Source of the DNA: Cyclonatronum proteinivorum
GTDB lineage: Bacteria > Bacteroidota > Rhodothermia > Balneolales > Cyclonatronaceae
Reading direction: 5' to 3'
DNA: 64,000 nucleotides
Assembly: GCF_003353065.1 (NCBI RefSeq)
Contig: NZ_CP027806.1
Span: 124,001-188,000, forward strand
Shown here piece by piece: positions 43,754 to 53,045 of the stretch; the first letter of the stretch is position 1; the number at the start of each line of letters is the position of its first letter. The notes below the pieces were generated by a model that was not told where the DNA came from, searched no databases, and saw only the letters and a program-made list of their open reading frames with translations. The position numbers and the translations under genes are program-made.

Positions 43754-46600
43754 ATGAATAAGTTTACTACAGCCTTGCTTGCGCTCAGCTTTTTGCTGAG
43801 CCTTGCTTTAATACCGCAGCATGCCTTTGCACAGTCGGTTACTGTAAGCGGTACTGTTGTTGATACCCGCAACGGTGAACCCCTAATCGGGGCCAATGTT
43901 GTTGTGCGGGGTACCGTGAGTGGTGTTGCAACCGATATCAACGGACAGTTTACCTTAAATACCAATCAATCACTTCCTTTTGTGCTCCGGATTACAAGCG
44001 TAGGCTATACGAGTGCTGAAATTACGGTCACGGAAGAACAGCTAACCGGCCTCACCATCAGGCTTGATGAACAGGCTTTTTTCGGTTCTGAAGTTGTTCT
44101 TTCAGCTTCAAGGGTTGAGCAAAGCGTTTTGCAATCGCCCGTTGCGATCGAGCGGATGGATATCATTGCCATTCGCGAAACTGCTGCGCCAAATTTCTAC
44201 GACGCCCTCGCCAACCTGAAAGGGGTTGATATGTCGGCACAAAGCCTCACCTTCCGCTCCGTGAATACCCGCGGGTTTGCCGCCAACGGTAACACCCGCT
44301 TTGTGCAGCTGATTGACGGCATAGACAATCAGGCTCCCGGCCTCAACTTTGCGGTTGGTAACGTAGTAGGGATTTCAGACCTCGATCTTGAAAGCGTTGA
44401 ACTGATTCCGGGCGTAGCTTCCGCGCTGTATGGCCCTAATGCCATCAACGGTATTCTTTTGCTGAACAGCAAGAGCCCGTTCGACTTTCCGGGGCTTTCC
44501 GTACAGGTACGTACCGGCTTCAATCACGTTGACGGTCGCGATGATGATCCGTCGCTTTATCAGGACTATTCCATGCGATGGGCACAGCGTGTAAGTGACC
44601 GTTTTGCATATAAACTCAACTTTTCATACCTGCGCGCCAGCGACTTTATTGGGGTAGATTTCCGGGATCAGGGTCCGGCTACGTTTGGCGCCGTTGAACG
44701 CGGTGCAACAACACCCAACGGCAACCGCGTGTATAATGGTGTGAATGTATATGGTCAGCCGCTGCTCAACATCGGTAATATTGCTGACGGTCAAATTCAG
44801 GCCGGCAATGCTTCTGTTGCAGCCATTCGCAGCCTGCTGCCTGATGGCGAGCTGGGTAACTTCAGCCCAAGCGGTTTTACTGAAGGGGAATTTGTGGACA
44901 ACATCACCGAGTCGCTCAAGTTTGGCGCGGCCATGCATTACAGAATCAGTGATAACCTTGAAGGTCTTGCGCAGTTCAACTACGGACAGGGCAGCACGGT
45001 TTACACCGCTAATGACCGCTTCGTACTTGACAGCTTCTCTATCTGGACCGGTAAAGTGGAAGTCCGTAACCCCAACTTCTTCCTGCGCGCCTACACCACA
45101 CAGGAAGACTCCGGTGATACATTCGCGGCCAACACGCTTGCCTCGCTGATAAATGTCGAAACCTTTGTCCCGGCCTATTTCGAAGCCTTTGCTGGCGCCC
45201 GTACACAGGGTGCTACGGTTGAGCAGGCGCACAATATTGCGCGACAGGCAGGTGAAGCAGCACAGCCGCGCCCGGGATCAGCCGACTTTCAGGAGCGCTT
45301 CGACCGCATCCGGGCAGTTCCCATTTCTGAAGGCGGTGCCAAGTTCCTCGACAACTCCGCCCTGTACCACGTTGAAGGACTTTATAATTTCTCCGAATTC
45401 ATTGATCCGGAACTTGTTGAGGTCATTGTTGGTGGTAACTTCCGTCGCTTTGCTCTCGACTCTCAGGGCACCCTTTTTGCCCTTCAGGACAATGGCGATG
45501 AGTTCACAATGGATGAATTCGGTTTCTATACACAGCTTTCAAGATCTTTCCTTGACGGCCGGCTGAATATGCAGGGTTCGCTGCGTTACGACAAAAATGA
45601 AAACTTTGCCGGACAGCTTTCTCCCCGCATTTCTGCGACCTACGAAATTTTTGAAAACCAAAACCTGCGTCTCTCCTATCAGGAAGGTTTCAAAATCCCG
45701 ACCACACAGGATCAGTTTATCGACCTTGATGTGGTAACACGCCGTCTCGTTGGTGCAAATCCGGTTTTGGTAAACCGCTACAACTTCGAAACCAATACCG
45801 TTTACCGCACTGAATCTGTTGATGCCGCCCGCCTTGCCCTTGCTTCAGGCCAAAGTGCTGAGCAGGCGCGCGCATTGCTGCAGCCGGTTGTTTTTGATGA
45901 GTTCAAAACCGAAAAAATCAGCACGGTAGAGGTCGGTTACCGTGGTCTCTTCGGAAACCGTCTGTACATCGATGCCTACTACTACTACAGCGAGTACCGC
46001 GACTTCCTCGCAGAAATTGATTTCACACAGGGTATCCCGAACGGACTTCGTGAAATGCCTGATCTGAGTCAGTTTGACCCTAACAGTGCCGCAGGGCAGG
46101 ATGCCATCATCAACCGCACCGTACCCACACAGCGCTTCGGCTTTGATGTCAATGCGGACGGTGTAGTGAAAGCGCATGGTTTTGCAGTAGGTGCCGATTA
46201 TTCCCTGGGCCAGGGATATACCGTTGGCGGTAACGTAACCTACAATGAACTTATCTCTGCAGACCGTCTCGAAGAGCAGGGCTTCAGTGCCGGATTTAAT
46301 ACGCCCAAGTGGCGCTACAATCTGTCGCTGCGCAACAGAAATGTTGGCAACAATGTAGGATTCAATGTTTCATGGCGCTGGCAGGATGCTTTCGTATGGG
46401 ATTCAGCTATCGGTCAGGGCGTTATCCCGGCCTTTGGTACGCTTGATGCGCAGGTCAGCTACCGCATTCCTAACATGAATACTGTAGTAAAGTTCAGCGG
46501 TTCAAACATCCTGAACGAACGCTACACCACATCCTTCGCCAACCCATCCATGGGTGCCATCTATCTGGTTACCTTCACCTTCGATCAATTTCTGAACTAA
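43754..46600 (+). CDS. TonB-dependent receptor
   Basis: This 948-residue protein has a signal peptide ending AFA at residue 26, then a carboxypeptidase-regulatory-like domain (residues about 29-107; GTVVDTRNGEPLIGANVVV), a plug domain (about 115-240; ALYGPNAINGILLLNS), and a long beta-barrel ending LVTFTFDQF. It is shorter than a SusC protein and lacks the SusC extra segments. The barrel should take up a ligand across the outer membrane with energy from TonB-ExbBD. The GDSL lipoprotein gene starts 19 bp after its stop, so the two are very likely co-expressed and may act on the same substrate. Ligand unknown. Confidence 0.93.
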   Translation: MNKFTTALLALSFLLSLALIPQHAFAQSVTVSGTVVDTRNGEPLIGANVVVRGTVSGVATDINGQFTLNTNQSLPFVLRITSVGYTSAEITVTEEQLTGLTIRLDEQAFFGSEVVLSASRVEQSVLQSPVAIERMDIIAIRETAAPNFYDALANLKGVDMSAQSLTFRSVNTRGFAANGNTRFVQLIDGIDNQAPGLNFAVGNVVGISDLDLESVELIPGVASALYGPNAINGILLLNSKSPFDFPGLSVQVRTGFNHVDGRDDDPSLYQDYSMRWAQRVSDRFAYKLNFSYLRASDFIGVDFRDQGPATFGAVERGATTPNGNRVYNGVNVYGQPLLNIGNIADGQIQAGNASVAAIRSLLPDGELGNFSPSGFTEGEFVDNITESLKFGAAMHYRISDNLEGLAQFNYGQGSTVYTANDRFVLDSFSIWTGKVEVRNPNFFLRAYTTQEDSGDTFAANTLASLINVETFVPAYFEAFAGARTQGATVEQAHNIARQAGEAAQPRPGSADFQERFDRIRAVPISEGGAKFLDNSALYHVEGLYNFSEFIDPELVEVIVGGNFRRFALDSQGTLFALQDNGDEFTMDEFGFYTQLSRSFLDGRLNMQGSLRYDKNENFAGQLSPRISATYEIFENQNLRLSYQEGFKIPTTQDQFIDLDVVTRRLVGANPVLVNRYNFETNTVYRTESVDAARLALASGQSAEQARALLQPVVFDEFKTEKISTVEVGYRGLFGNRLYIDAYYYYSEYRDFLAEIDFTQGIPNGLREMPDLSQFDPNSAAGQDAIINRTVPTQRFGFDVNADGVVKAHGFAVGADYSLGQGYTVGGNVTYNELISADRLEEQGFSAGFNTPKWRYNLSLRNRNVGNNVGFNVSWRWQDAFVWDSAIGQGVIPAFGTLDAQVSYRIPNMNTVVKFSGSNILNERYTTSFANPSMGAIYLVTFTFDQFLN

Positions 46601-46619
46601 ACCTATCTGACGAACCATT

Positions 46620-48308
46620 ATGAACACTTTATCAAAATCATTACTGGCACTGTTGTTTGCCGCTTTTGTTCTGTTCGGATGCGATGGTGCAGAAGACTCC
46701 CTGGTAAACAGCAGACTAAACGACAACCCTGTTCCTGACATCTCTTTTGATGCAGATCCGGGAAGTGCTGATTTCAGTCTTACCGTCAACATCGGTAACT
46801 CACTGACTGCCGGCTTTATGGACGGTGCGCTGTACGATCTCGGTCAGCAGAACTCTATCGGTGTTTTACTGAACCGGCAGCTTCAGGCAGTTGGGGCACA
46901 GGAGCAGTTCAATCAGCCGGACATCAATTCGGCTAACGGCTTCAATTCCGGTGCTTCCAACCCCGGAGCGGGTGTAATTTTAGGTCGCTTCAAGCTCGAT
47001 CCGACCATTCCCGGACCATCCCCGCTTAGTGAGGGAGAACTTATCGGACCGTTTGAGGGAGACCGTTCTGCCCTGCACAACTTCGGAGTACCCGGCATAC
47101 AGGTGGGTCAACTGCTCACGCCCAATACCGGAACCCCGGATGCACCGGGCTTCAACCCGTTTTACGCCCGATTTGCGTCAAACCCCGGCACTTCCACCAT
47201 TTTAGGTGACGTCATTGCCGCGCAACCTACCTTTTTCACCCTTTGGATTGGAAACAACGACGTGCTGGGTTATGCCCTAAGTGGTGCAACCAACCCCGCT
47301 GTTTTTACTTCCGTGGCTGATTTTCAGGAGCGCTTTGGCGCAACAGTAAACACGCTTATGGCCAATACGAATGCAAAAGGGCTGGTTACAGACATCCCGT
47401 CTATTCTGGCCATTCCGCTGTTCAGGGCCGTGCCTTACAATGCTGTTGAGCTGGATCAGGATACCGCAGATCAGCTGAATGCCGCATTTGCAGCATTGAA
47501 CGAATTTTATGCATTGATTGCCGCAAATCCGCTGGTACCGTTTACGGAAGCTGACCGCGATCAGCGTTCTGTGTCGTTTCAGGCGGGAGCCAATCCGGTA
47601 CTTGTACAAGATCCGGATCTTGAGGACCTGACACCTATCCTTGATTTGCTTGAAAGTATCGATCAGATTTCGCCCGAACAGCGTGCTGCAATTCAACCGT
47701 ATGTTCAGGCCCGTCAGCTAACGGTAAATGAGCAAACCGGTCCGGAGCTGCTTCTGCTTTCTGCTGCTACAGTGCTCGGCACGCTTGCTGACCCGAACAA
47801 TCCGCTGTCTCAAATTGGTGTGGTCGTGCCCCTGTCCGCTCAGTTCCATCTGACCGCCGCCAATATCGTTGAGATTGAGACCCGTCGTCAGACCTTCAAT
47901 GCCATCATGGAACAGACGGTTGGTGCCGCTAATCAGACTGCCGGAGAAACGCGACTGGCTTTCTACAACACCAACGCTGCCGGTTCGTCTTTTGTGAACC
48001 TTTGGGGTCTCGACGGCAGTCAGCCGGGTATTGAAATTGGTCCGCAGCGACTCATGCCTGACTTCTCCCCCGCCGGGGTTTTCTCCACCGATGGCGTTCA
48101 CCCGAACAGCCGCGGCAACGCACTTGTGGTGAATGATATGATCGCAGTGATTGAAGACGCTTTCGGAGCTTCCATTCCAAGGCTGAGTAACACGGATATT
48201 CTTAACCTTCCCAGCGTACAGATTTGTGCCGGGGATTGCGTGAGCGACGCCAATGCAGGACGCGCGGCTGATTTCAATCCATCCCGCCTGTTCATGATTC
48301 AGGACTAA
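46620..48308 (+). CDS. GDSL/SGNH hydrolase family lipoprotein
   Basis: This 562-residue protein has a lipoprotein signal with Cys21 (VLFGC). It has the SGNH blocks in order: block I GNSLTAG with nucleophile Ser61, block III W-I-G-N-N-D at residues 209-214, and block V S-T-D-G-V-H-P with Asp491 and His494. Block II glycine is probably in the GVPG near 156-159. A large insertion separates blocks III and V. SGNH enzymes cleave ester bonds of lipids or acylated glycans. With the lipid anchor and the upstream TonB receptor, a surface esterase that prepares a ligand for uptake is the natural reading, but it is inference. Confidence 0.9.
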   Translation: MNTLSKSLLALLFAAFVLFGCDGAEDSLVNSRLNDNPVPDISFDADPGSADFSLTVNIGNSLTAGFMDGALYDLGQQNSIGVLLNRQLQAVGAQEQFNQPDINSANGFNSGASNPGAGVILGRFKLDPTIPGPSPLSEGELIGPFEGDRSALHNFGVPGIQVGQLLTPNTGTPDAPGFNPFYARFASNPGTSTILGDVIAAQPTFFTLWIGNNDVLGYALSGATNPAVFTSVADFQERFGATVNTLMANTNAKGLVTDIPSILAIPLFRAVPYNAVELDQDTADQLNAAFAALNEFYALIAANPLVPFTEADRDQRSVSFQAGANPVLVQDPDLEDLTPILDLLESIDQISPEQRAAIQPYVQARQLTVNEQTGPELLLLSAATVLGTLADPNNPLSQIGVVVPLSAQFHLTAANIVEIETRRQTFNAIMEQTVGAANQTAGETRLAFYNTNAAGSSFVNLWGLDGSQPGIEIGPQRLMPDFSPAGVFSTDGVHPNSRGNALVVNDMIAVIEDAFGASIPRLSNTDILNLPSVQICAGDCVSDANAGRAADFNPSRLFMIQD

Positions 48309-48332
48309 TTCCTGTTTCACAGCTCCTTATGA

Positions 48333-48368
48333 AAATGGCTGTCGGAGTAATCCGGCAGCCATTTTTTT
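48333..48368 (+). terminator. Terminator of the receptor-GDSL operon
   Basis: The stem AAATGGCTGTCGGA / TCCGGCAGCCATTT (14 bp, one G-T pair) with a GTAA loop and seven T lies about 25 bp after the GDSL stop. Confidence 0.95.
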
Positions 48369-48483
48369 GATTGTTGGATGATGATGTTTGGCTTCAACGG
48401 AAATATTCGAAACCAGATAAGACTTCCCAGTCTCTTTCTTTTAATGTGATGTATGTGTTCAAGCTTCTGAAGTGGGTCATGCC

Positions 48484-48572
48484 CCAAAAAAGCAAGGGAT
48501 TCATCTTTGACTTGGGGCCTCCGATCTACTGCGAAAGACCTTGATGTTCTCGGAGTTTTACCCAAAAAAAAA
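48484..48572 (+). repeat. Dispersed intergenic repeat A, copy 5
   Basis: It runs from CCAAAAAAGCAAGG to GAGTTTTACCCAAAAAAAAA and is of the GCGAAAGACC subtype, like copies 4 and 7. It lies between convergent genes (GDSL lipoprotein and FecA-like receptor), between their two terminators. The rest of this 400-bp gap has no gene. Confidence 0.85.
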
Positions 48573-48628
48573 TGACAGAAAAACCTGCTTAGGCTGCCGG
48601 TCGCAGGCCTGCACATGCGGAAATGGGT

Positions 48629-48662
48629 AAAAAAAACAGGCAAGGCCTTCAATCCCTGCCTG
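48629..48662 (-). terminator. Terminator of the FecA-like receptor gene
   Basis: On the minus strand CAGGCAGGG pairs with CCTTGCCTG (one G-T pair) around an 8-nt loop and is followed by eight T. Confidence 0.8.
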
Positions 48663-48712
48663 CTTCGTTGAGGGTATTACATCACATGTCTGAAATCACA
48701 GATCTTTTCGAA

Positions 48713-51136
48713 TCAAAAGCTTAGGTCAATACCAGCCGTAAAGAAACGCGGCATACCTACCCGAATGCCCTGCGGACGACGGGATACGATATAGCGTTCG
48801 TCGAGCAGATTTTTCACGGCTACATTAACAGAAGCATTGCTGAGCTGTGGTATCTGATAGCTTGCGCGTGCATCAAGCACGAAGTAGGATGGAATGGCAC
48901 CGCCGCGTCCGTCAAGGGTTCCTTCTTCGCGGTTCAGTACATCACCGTACTGCTTGCCAATGTACGTGCCAACAAAGGTGAGGCCTACGCCAAAAGGTGC
49001 TGCAAGACGCAGCTCGCTGCTTACCATCCATTCCGGGGCGTATGGCACGGAATTGCCCTTCACGTTAACCTGCTCGCCGCCGCTACTCACGAATCGGTCG
49101 CTGCTGAACTCGGCCTGAATCCAGGTTGCACTTGTGTTGAGATCTATCAGCCAGCTTGTATCAAACAGCTGCTGCAAGTTAAGGCCCAGCGTGGTTTCCA
49201 CACCGAGGTGCTCGGTTTCCCCGCCGTTGGTGAGGCTGGCGCCGGGTCGTCCGGTTCCGCCTGCTGCTTCGGCAACCGGGATAATCTGATTGGTGAAATT
49301 CATGTAAAAACCGGTGAGTTCGACAAAAAGCCCGGGGATGAGTTGCGCGCGGGTACCGGCTTCAAAATTCCAGCTTGTCTCAGCATCAAGTTCTTCGCTG
49401 ACGCCGAGTGCGCTGATGGCATCTTTTACGCGGGGCGGGCCGAAGCCTCTGTGTACGCCACCGTAAAGCGCGATGCCTTCACGAAGCTGATAGTTAAAGC
49501 CTACACCGGGGATAAAAGCGACAAGGTCGTCTGAGCGGAAGGTGGTTTGCTCTTCATTTCCAAGGCGGCGAATGTCACGATTGTAATCAAAGTACTCCAC
49601 GCGCAAACCCGGAGTAACGGAGAACGCATCCGTTAGATTGAAACGGTTCTGTAGAAAAGCACTCAGCGCGTGTCCGGTTCTGATTTCATCATCGCGCAGC
49701 AAGCCTGACTGCGGGCTGTTGATGGTGCCGTTGACCCGCTGTTCAAAGGCGCGCTCGTACAGGTAGCGCATACCGGCGTCGAGCTCATTTCGGATTCCGC
49801 CCAGCTCATAATTCACGGAAATACGCGGCTCAATGCCCAGTACTTCGAACTGACGGTTGCGGTTTCCGGTGCTGTTCCGGAAAAACAGGGCGCCCCCTTC
49901 AACCGATGGATCACCAACGATTCGGGCATAATCCCGGTCAGGATTGAAAACGGTGTCGAAATCCTGACGGCTCCAGTTTCTGGTTGTCGTGTAGCCGTAG
50001 GCGGTAGTACGGAACGTCACGTTTTCATTAAGGAAGAAGTCATGGCTCACACTTGCTGAATAACGCCGGATATCGAGAAGGTCATCCGGGGCAAGGTGGG
50101 TGAAGTCAAAGTTTCCGCTGTCGAACATCGCTTGCGAGAGACCTACATACGTAGAGTTGGAGGTTTCGTCGTATAAACCGAGTTTTATACCTACAACAGA
50201 TCTGTCACTTAAAACAAGTTTTAGCTTGGTACTCAGGTCATGGATTCCAAAATCGAGCAGACCGACTTCATCACCTTGCCGGCGAAGATAGGTAACCTGC
50301 ACCCCGGTATTGCCGACGGTGTTGCCGTAGGAGAGTCTGCTGGTTAAGAAACCGCCCTCACCGCCACGCAGATGAATGGAAGCTGTCGGCACCGGCGGTG
50401 GATCAGCGGTAATAAAATTGATAACCCCGCCGAAGGTCTGCGGCCCAAACAGGATAGATCCGCTGCCCTTCACCACTTCAACACCACTCATGCGGTCCAT
50501 GGAAGGGGTGTAGTACATTTCCGGCTCTCCATAGGGCGCGAGGGCAACCGGGATGCCATCTTCGAGCACCAGGACAGAGCGGCTCACACTTGGGTCGAGA
50601 CCCCGAACGCCGATATTGGCTCTCAGCCCCAGGCCGTCCTGCTCAACCGCATGGATTCCCGGAATTCTGCGAAGAACTTCCTGTCCGCTAAGAGGAGCTA
50701 TTTCGGCAATCTGACGCTCCGTAATCACAGCTGCGGAACCCGGTACACGTGCCAGACGCTCAGGCTGCTGACCTATCAGCGTTATACCCGGCATATCAAA
50801 TTGCCGGGAAAGCACAAAATTGACGATTGTTTCTTCACCGCTGCGAACGGTTACGGTGCGCTCCTCGGGTTTGTAGCCAACGTAGCTTGCTACAAGTGTG
50901 ACCTGACCGGCAGGCACGTTTTCAAGCAAATAGCGCCCCTCGATGGTTGTGGCAGTGCCAACGGTTGTACCGCTTATCACGATGTTTACACCGATGAGGG
51001 TTTCGCCTGAACCTGAGGTTACCGTTCCGCTTACAGAGCCGGTTTGCTGGGCAAATAAGGTGACAGGCGTGATAAACAGTGCAATTAAAATAAACTGAAG
51101 TAAACTGGTGTACCGATTAATCATGGTATCATACAA
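48713..51136 (-). CDS. TonB-dependent receptor, FecA-like siderophore type
   Basis: This 807-residue protein has a signal peptide to about residue 29 (LFITPVTLFA), a carboxypeptidase-regulatory-like domain (about 33-113), a plug domain (about 118-240; GQEVLRRIPGIHAVEQDGLG, NIGVRGLDPS, ILFGPQTFGGVINFIT) and a barrel ending FFTAGIDLSF. The plug wording RIPGIHAVEQDGLGLRANIGVRG is close to that of FecA and related ferric-siderophore receptors. An alternative start at Met5 is possible. It is divergent from protoporphyrinogen oxidase; the shared intergenic DNA contains two near-identical AT-rich boxes. Iron-complex uptake is the best guess. Confidence 0.92.
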   Translation of the reverse strand: MYDTMINRYTSLLQFILIALFITPVTLFAQQTGSVSGTVTSGSGETLIGVNIVISGTTVGTATTIEGRYLLENVPAGQVTLVASYVGYKPEERTVTVRSGEETIVNFVLSRQFDMPGITLIGQQPERLARVPGSAAVITERQIAEIAPLSGQEVLRRIPGIHAVEQDGLGLRANIGVRGLDPSVSRSVLVLEDGIPVALAPYGEPEMYYTPSMDRMSGVEVVKGSGSILFGPQTFGGVINFITADPPPVPTASIHLRGGEGGFLTSRLSYGNTVGNTGVQVTYLRRQGDEVGLLDFGIHDLSTKLKLVLSDRSVVGIKLGLYDETSNSTYVGLSQAMFDSGNFDFTHLAPDDLLDIRRYSASVSHDFFLNENVTFRTTAYGYTTTRNWSRQDFDTVFNPDRDYARIVGDPSVEGGALFFRNSTGNRNRQFEVLGIEPRISVNYELGGIRNELDAGMRYLYERAFEQRVNGTINSPQSGLLRDDEIRTGHALSAFLQNRFNLTDAFSVTPGLRVEYFDYNRDIRRLGNEEQTTFRSDDLVAFIPGVGFNYQLREGIALYGGVHRGFGPPRVKDAISALGVSEELDAETSWNFEAGTRAQLIPGLFVELTGFYMNFTNQIIPVAEAAGGTGRPGASLTNGGETEHLGVETTLGLNLQQLFDTSWLIDLNTSATWIQAEFSSDRFVSSGGEQVNVKGNSVPYAPEWMVSSELRLAAPFGVGLTFVGTYIGKQYGDVLNREEGTLDGRGGAIPSYFVLDARASYQIPQLSNASVNVAVKNLLDERYIVSRRPQGIRVGMPRFFTAGIDLSF

Positions 51137-51230
51137 TGTAAATTACAATTGAGGTGAGAAGTCATTAAGGATATTCAGGGGTCTTGTACCTGATTGATTA
51201 TGGTTCAAGTCAGTCGTCCAAAACCAGCCC

Positions 51231-51301
51231 TTAAATAGACTGAATAAAAATAGGGCGAGGTCAAACTACCATGCAAATTTATTTTTAAGTAGTCTAAATA
51301 A
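51231..51301. promoter_or_regulatory. Two candidate metal-repressor boxes
   Basis: TTAAATAGACTGAATAA (51231-51247) and TTAAGTAGTCTAAATAA (51285-51301) agree at 14 of 17 positions and are 54 bp apart. Both are imperfect palindromes with TTA...TAA ends, the general shape of DtxR- or Fur-type sites. They lie between the divergent FecA-like receptor and heme-synthesis genes. The regulator is inferred, not seen. Confidence 0.45.
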
Positions 51302-51407
51302 GACATAAGGATATTAAGCAATTGAATATCATACTCTTAGGCGATGCTCAATTGTCTAATCTAATTTTTATATTTGAATTCACACTTTGAATTAAGGAAT
51401 TTATTTC

Positions 51408-52799
51408 ATGCAACTAAGGTGCAATACACTAATAGCAGGTGCAGGTATCAGCGGACTCACAGCTGCCTTTTACATCACCCAAAAAGATCCCGAAACTTTT
51501 GTACTCTTCGACGGGAATAAGCCGGGCGGCGCGATTTCTACCCTGCATCGCGACGGCTGGACGCTCGAAACCGGACCCAACACCATCGTTCTCACCAACA
51601 CCTACCTGAATAAGCTCATTGCCGACCTGAACCTTGAACCCGAACTACTCACCGCTGACCGCGTTGCCGGGAACCGTTTTATCGTACGGAATAAAACCCT
51701 GATTCCGCTACCCGGCGGACCCGGAGCTTTCTTGAAAACGCCGCTCTTCAGCACCAAAGCCAAGCTCCGGCTTTTTGCCGAGCCCTTCATCAAAAGGGGC
51801 ACCAATCCCGATGAGTCGCTTGCCAATTTCGTGCGCCGCCGTCTCGGGGAAGAGTTTCTAACCTATGCCATCAACCCGTTCGTGGCCGGCGTGTATGCGG
51901 GCAATCCGGAGAATTTATCCGCACGCCTTGCTTTTCCGATGCTCACCGTGCTCGAACAAAAGTACGGCTCCCTGATCAAAGGACAATTCCGAATCAAGCC
52001 GGAGGATCGCAAACCCGGCGACCTGCCCCGTGCAAAAGCGCCAATGGTAACTTTCAAACAGGGAAATCAGACCCTCACCGACCGCATGGCCGCGGCACTC
52101 GGGGACAGACTCAAGCCGCAATCACGCATCACGCGCATCACCAAACACGTGGGCACCGATGCCCGATTTGAAATTGAAACGCAATCCGGAAACCTGTACC
52201 GGTGTCAGCAGCTTTTGCTCACCCTGCCGCTTCATGCCCTGCGCAACGTAAGCTGGGAAGGTTTCGGAAATGAAAACCCGGCAAAGCTGTTACCGGAAGT
52301 CACACATCCCCCGCTGAATGTCGTGCACCTCGGATTTCGCCGCGAAGCTGTCCGGCACCCGCTCGATGGCTTCGGCATGCTCATCCCTGAAGCTGAAAAC
52401 ATGCAGATTCTGGGGTGTCTGTTCAACAGCAGCCTCTTCCCGGACCGCACCCCCGACGACAAGCAATTCGTGCTTTTGACCTGTTTTATCGGCGGCAGCC
52501 GGAATCCCGACTTTGCCATGGAAAGCGAAGCCGATGTGTACCGGCGCGTTCTCGAAGACATCAGTCAGTTACTCGGCACACGGGGCGAACCCGCACTCAA
52601 ACATCTCACACGCTGGCCCAAAGCCATTCCGCAATACAGCACAAGCTATCAGCAGGTTTACGAAGCGCTCGAACGTATGGAGCAAAAACATAGCGGACTC
52701 CACTTTCTCGGCAACTTCAGAAACGGCATAGCGGTGCCGGACTGCGTGCGCAACGCCATGCGGTTTGCCGAAAATTTTACCCCGGCAACAACAACCTGA
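51408..52799 (+). CDS. hemG: Protoporphyrinogen oxidase (HemY type)
   Basis: This 463-residue FAD protein has the N-terminal motif GAGISGLTAAF, then the family landmarks PGGAISTLHRDGWTLETGPNT, NPFVAGVYAGNPENLSARLAFP and the C-terminal FLGNFRNGIAVPDCVRNA. It oxidises protoporphyrinogen IX to protoporphyrin IX with oxygen, the penultimate step of protoheme synthesis. The family is called HemY in B. subtilis; hemG is used here as the reaction-based symbol. No other heme gene is close. The shared upstream region with a ferric-siderophore-type receptor suggests iron-linked control. Confidence 0.95.
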   Translation: MQLRCNTLIAGAGISGLTAAFYITQKDPETFVLFDGNKPGGAISTLHRDGWTLETGPNTIVLTNTYLNKLIADLNLEPELLTADRVAGNRFIVRNKTLIPLPGGPGAFLKTPLFSTKAKLRLFAEPFIKRGTNPDESLANFVRRRLGEEFLTYAINPFVAGVYAGNPENLSARLAFPMLTVLEQKYGSLIKGQFRIKPEDRKPGDLPRAKAPMVTFKQGNQTLTDRMAAALGDRLKPQSRITRITKHVGTDARFEIETQSGNLYRCQQLLLTLPLHALRNVSWEGFGNENPAKLLPEVTHPPLNVVHLGFRREAVRHPLDGFGMLIPEAENMQILGCLFNSSLFPDRTPDDKQFVLLTCFIGGSRNPDFAMESEADVYRRVLEDISQLLGTRGEPALKHLTRWPKAIPQYSTSYQQVYEALERMEQKHSGLHFLGNFRNGIAVPDCVRNAMRFAENFTPATTT

Positions 52800-52849
52800 T
52801 AAATGCTTGGCAGCTCGGCTACCGGCTACCGAAGCATAACGATCTTTCA

Positions 52850-52936
52850 TTTTTTTGGGGAAAACTCCGTGAACATCAGGAGCTTGGGCGACAGATTGAG
52901 AACCCCCAAACCTGCGCGAGACGCCTTGCTTTTTGG
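52850..52936 (-). repeat. Dispersed intergenic repeat A, copy 6
   Basis: On the minus strand it reads CCAAAAAGCAAGGCG ... CGGAGTTTTCCCCAAAAAAA. The stem is GTTTGGG / CCCAAGC, one G-T pair relative to copies 2 and 3. It follows the hemG stop by about 50 bp. Confidence 0.88.
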
Positions 52937-52987
52937 ACTCCGTGCCAGCAAACTATCGCCGTGCTAAACCCCACTGATTGCAGGCAG

Positions 52988-53021
52988 AAAAAAAGCCGGA
53001 ACTGTGGGGCAGCACCGGCTT
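52988..53021 (-). terminator. Terminator of the metallophosphoesterase gene
   Basis: On the minus strand AAGCCGG pairs with CCGGCTT, with an inner CTG / CAG pair, followed by seven T. The plus-strand reading has only a short broken T-run (TTCTTTT) and may serve hemG weakly. Confidence 0.8.
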
Positions 53022-53045
53022 CTTTTGCTGAATTCGTTTATGGTA

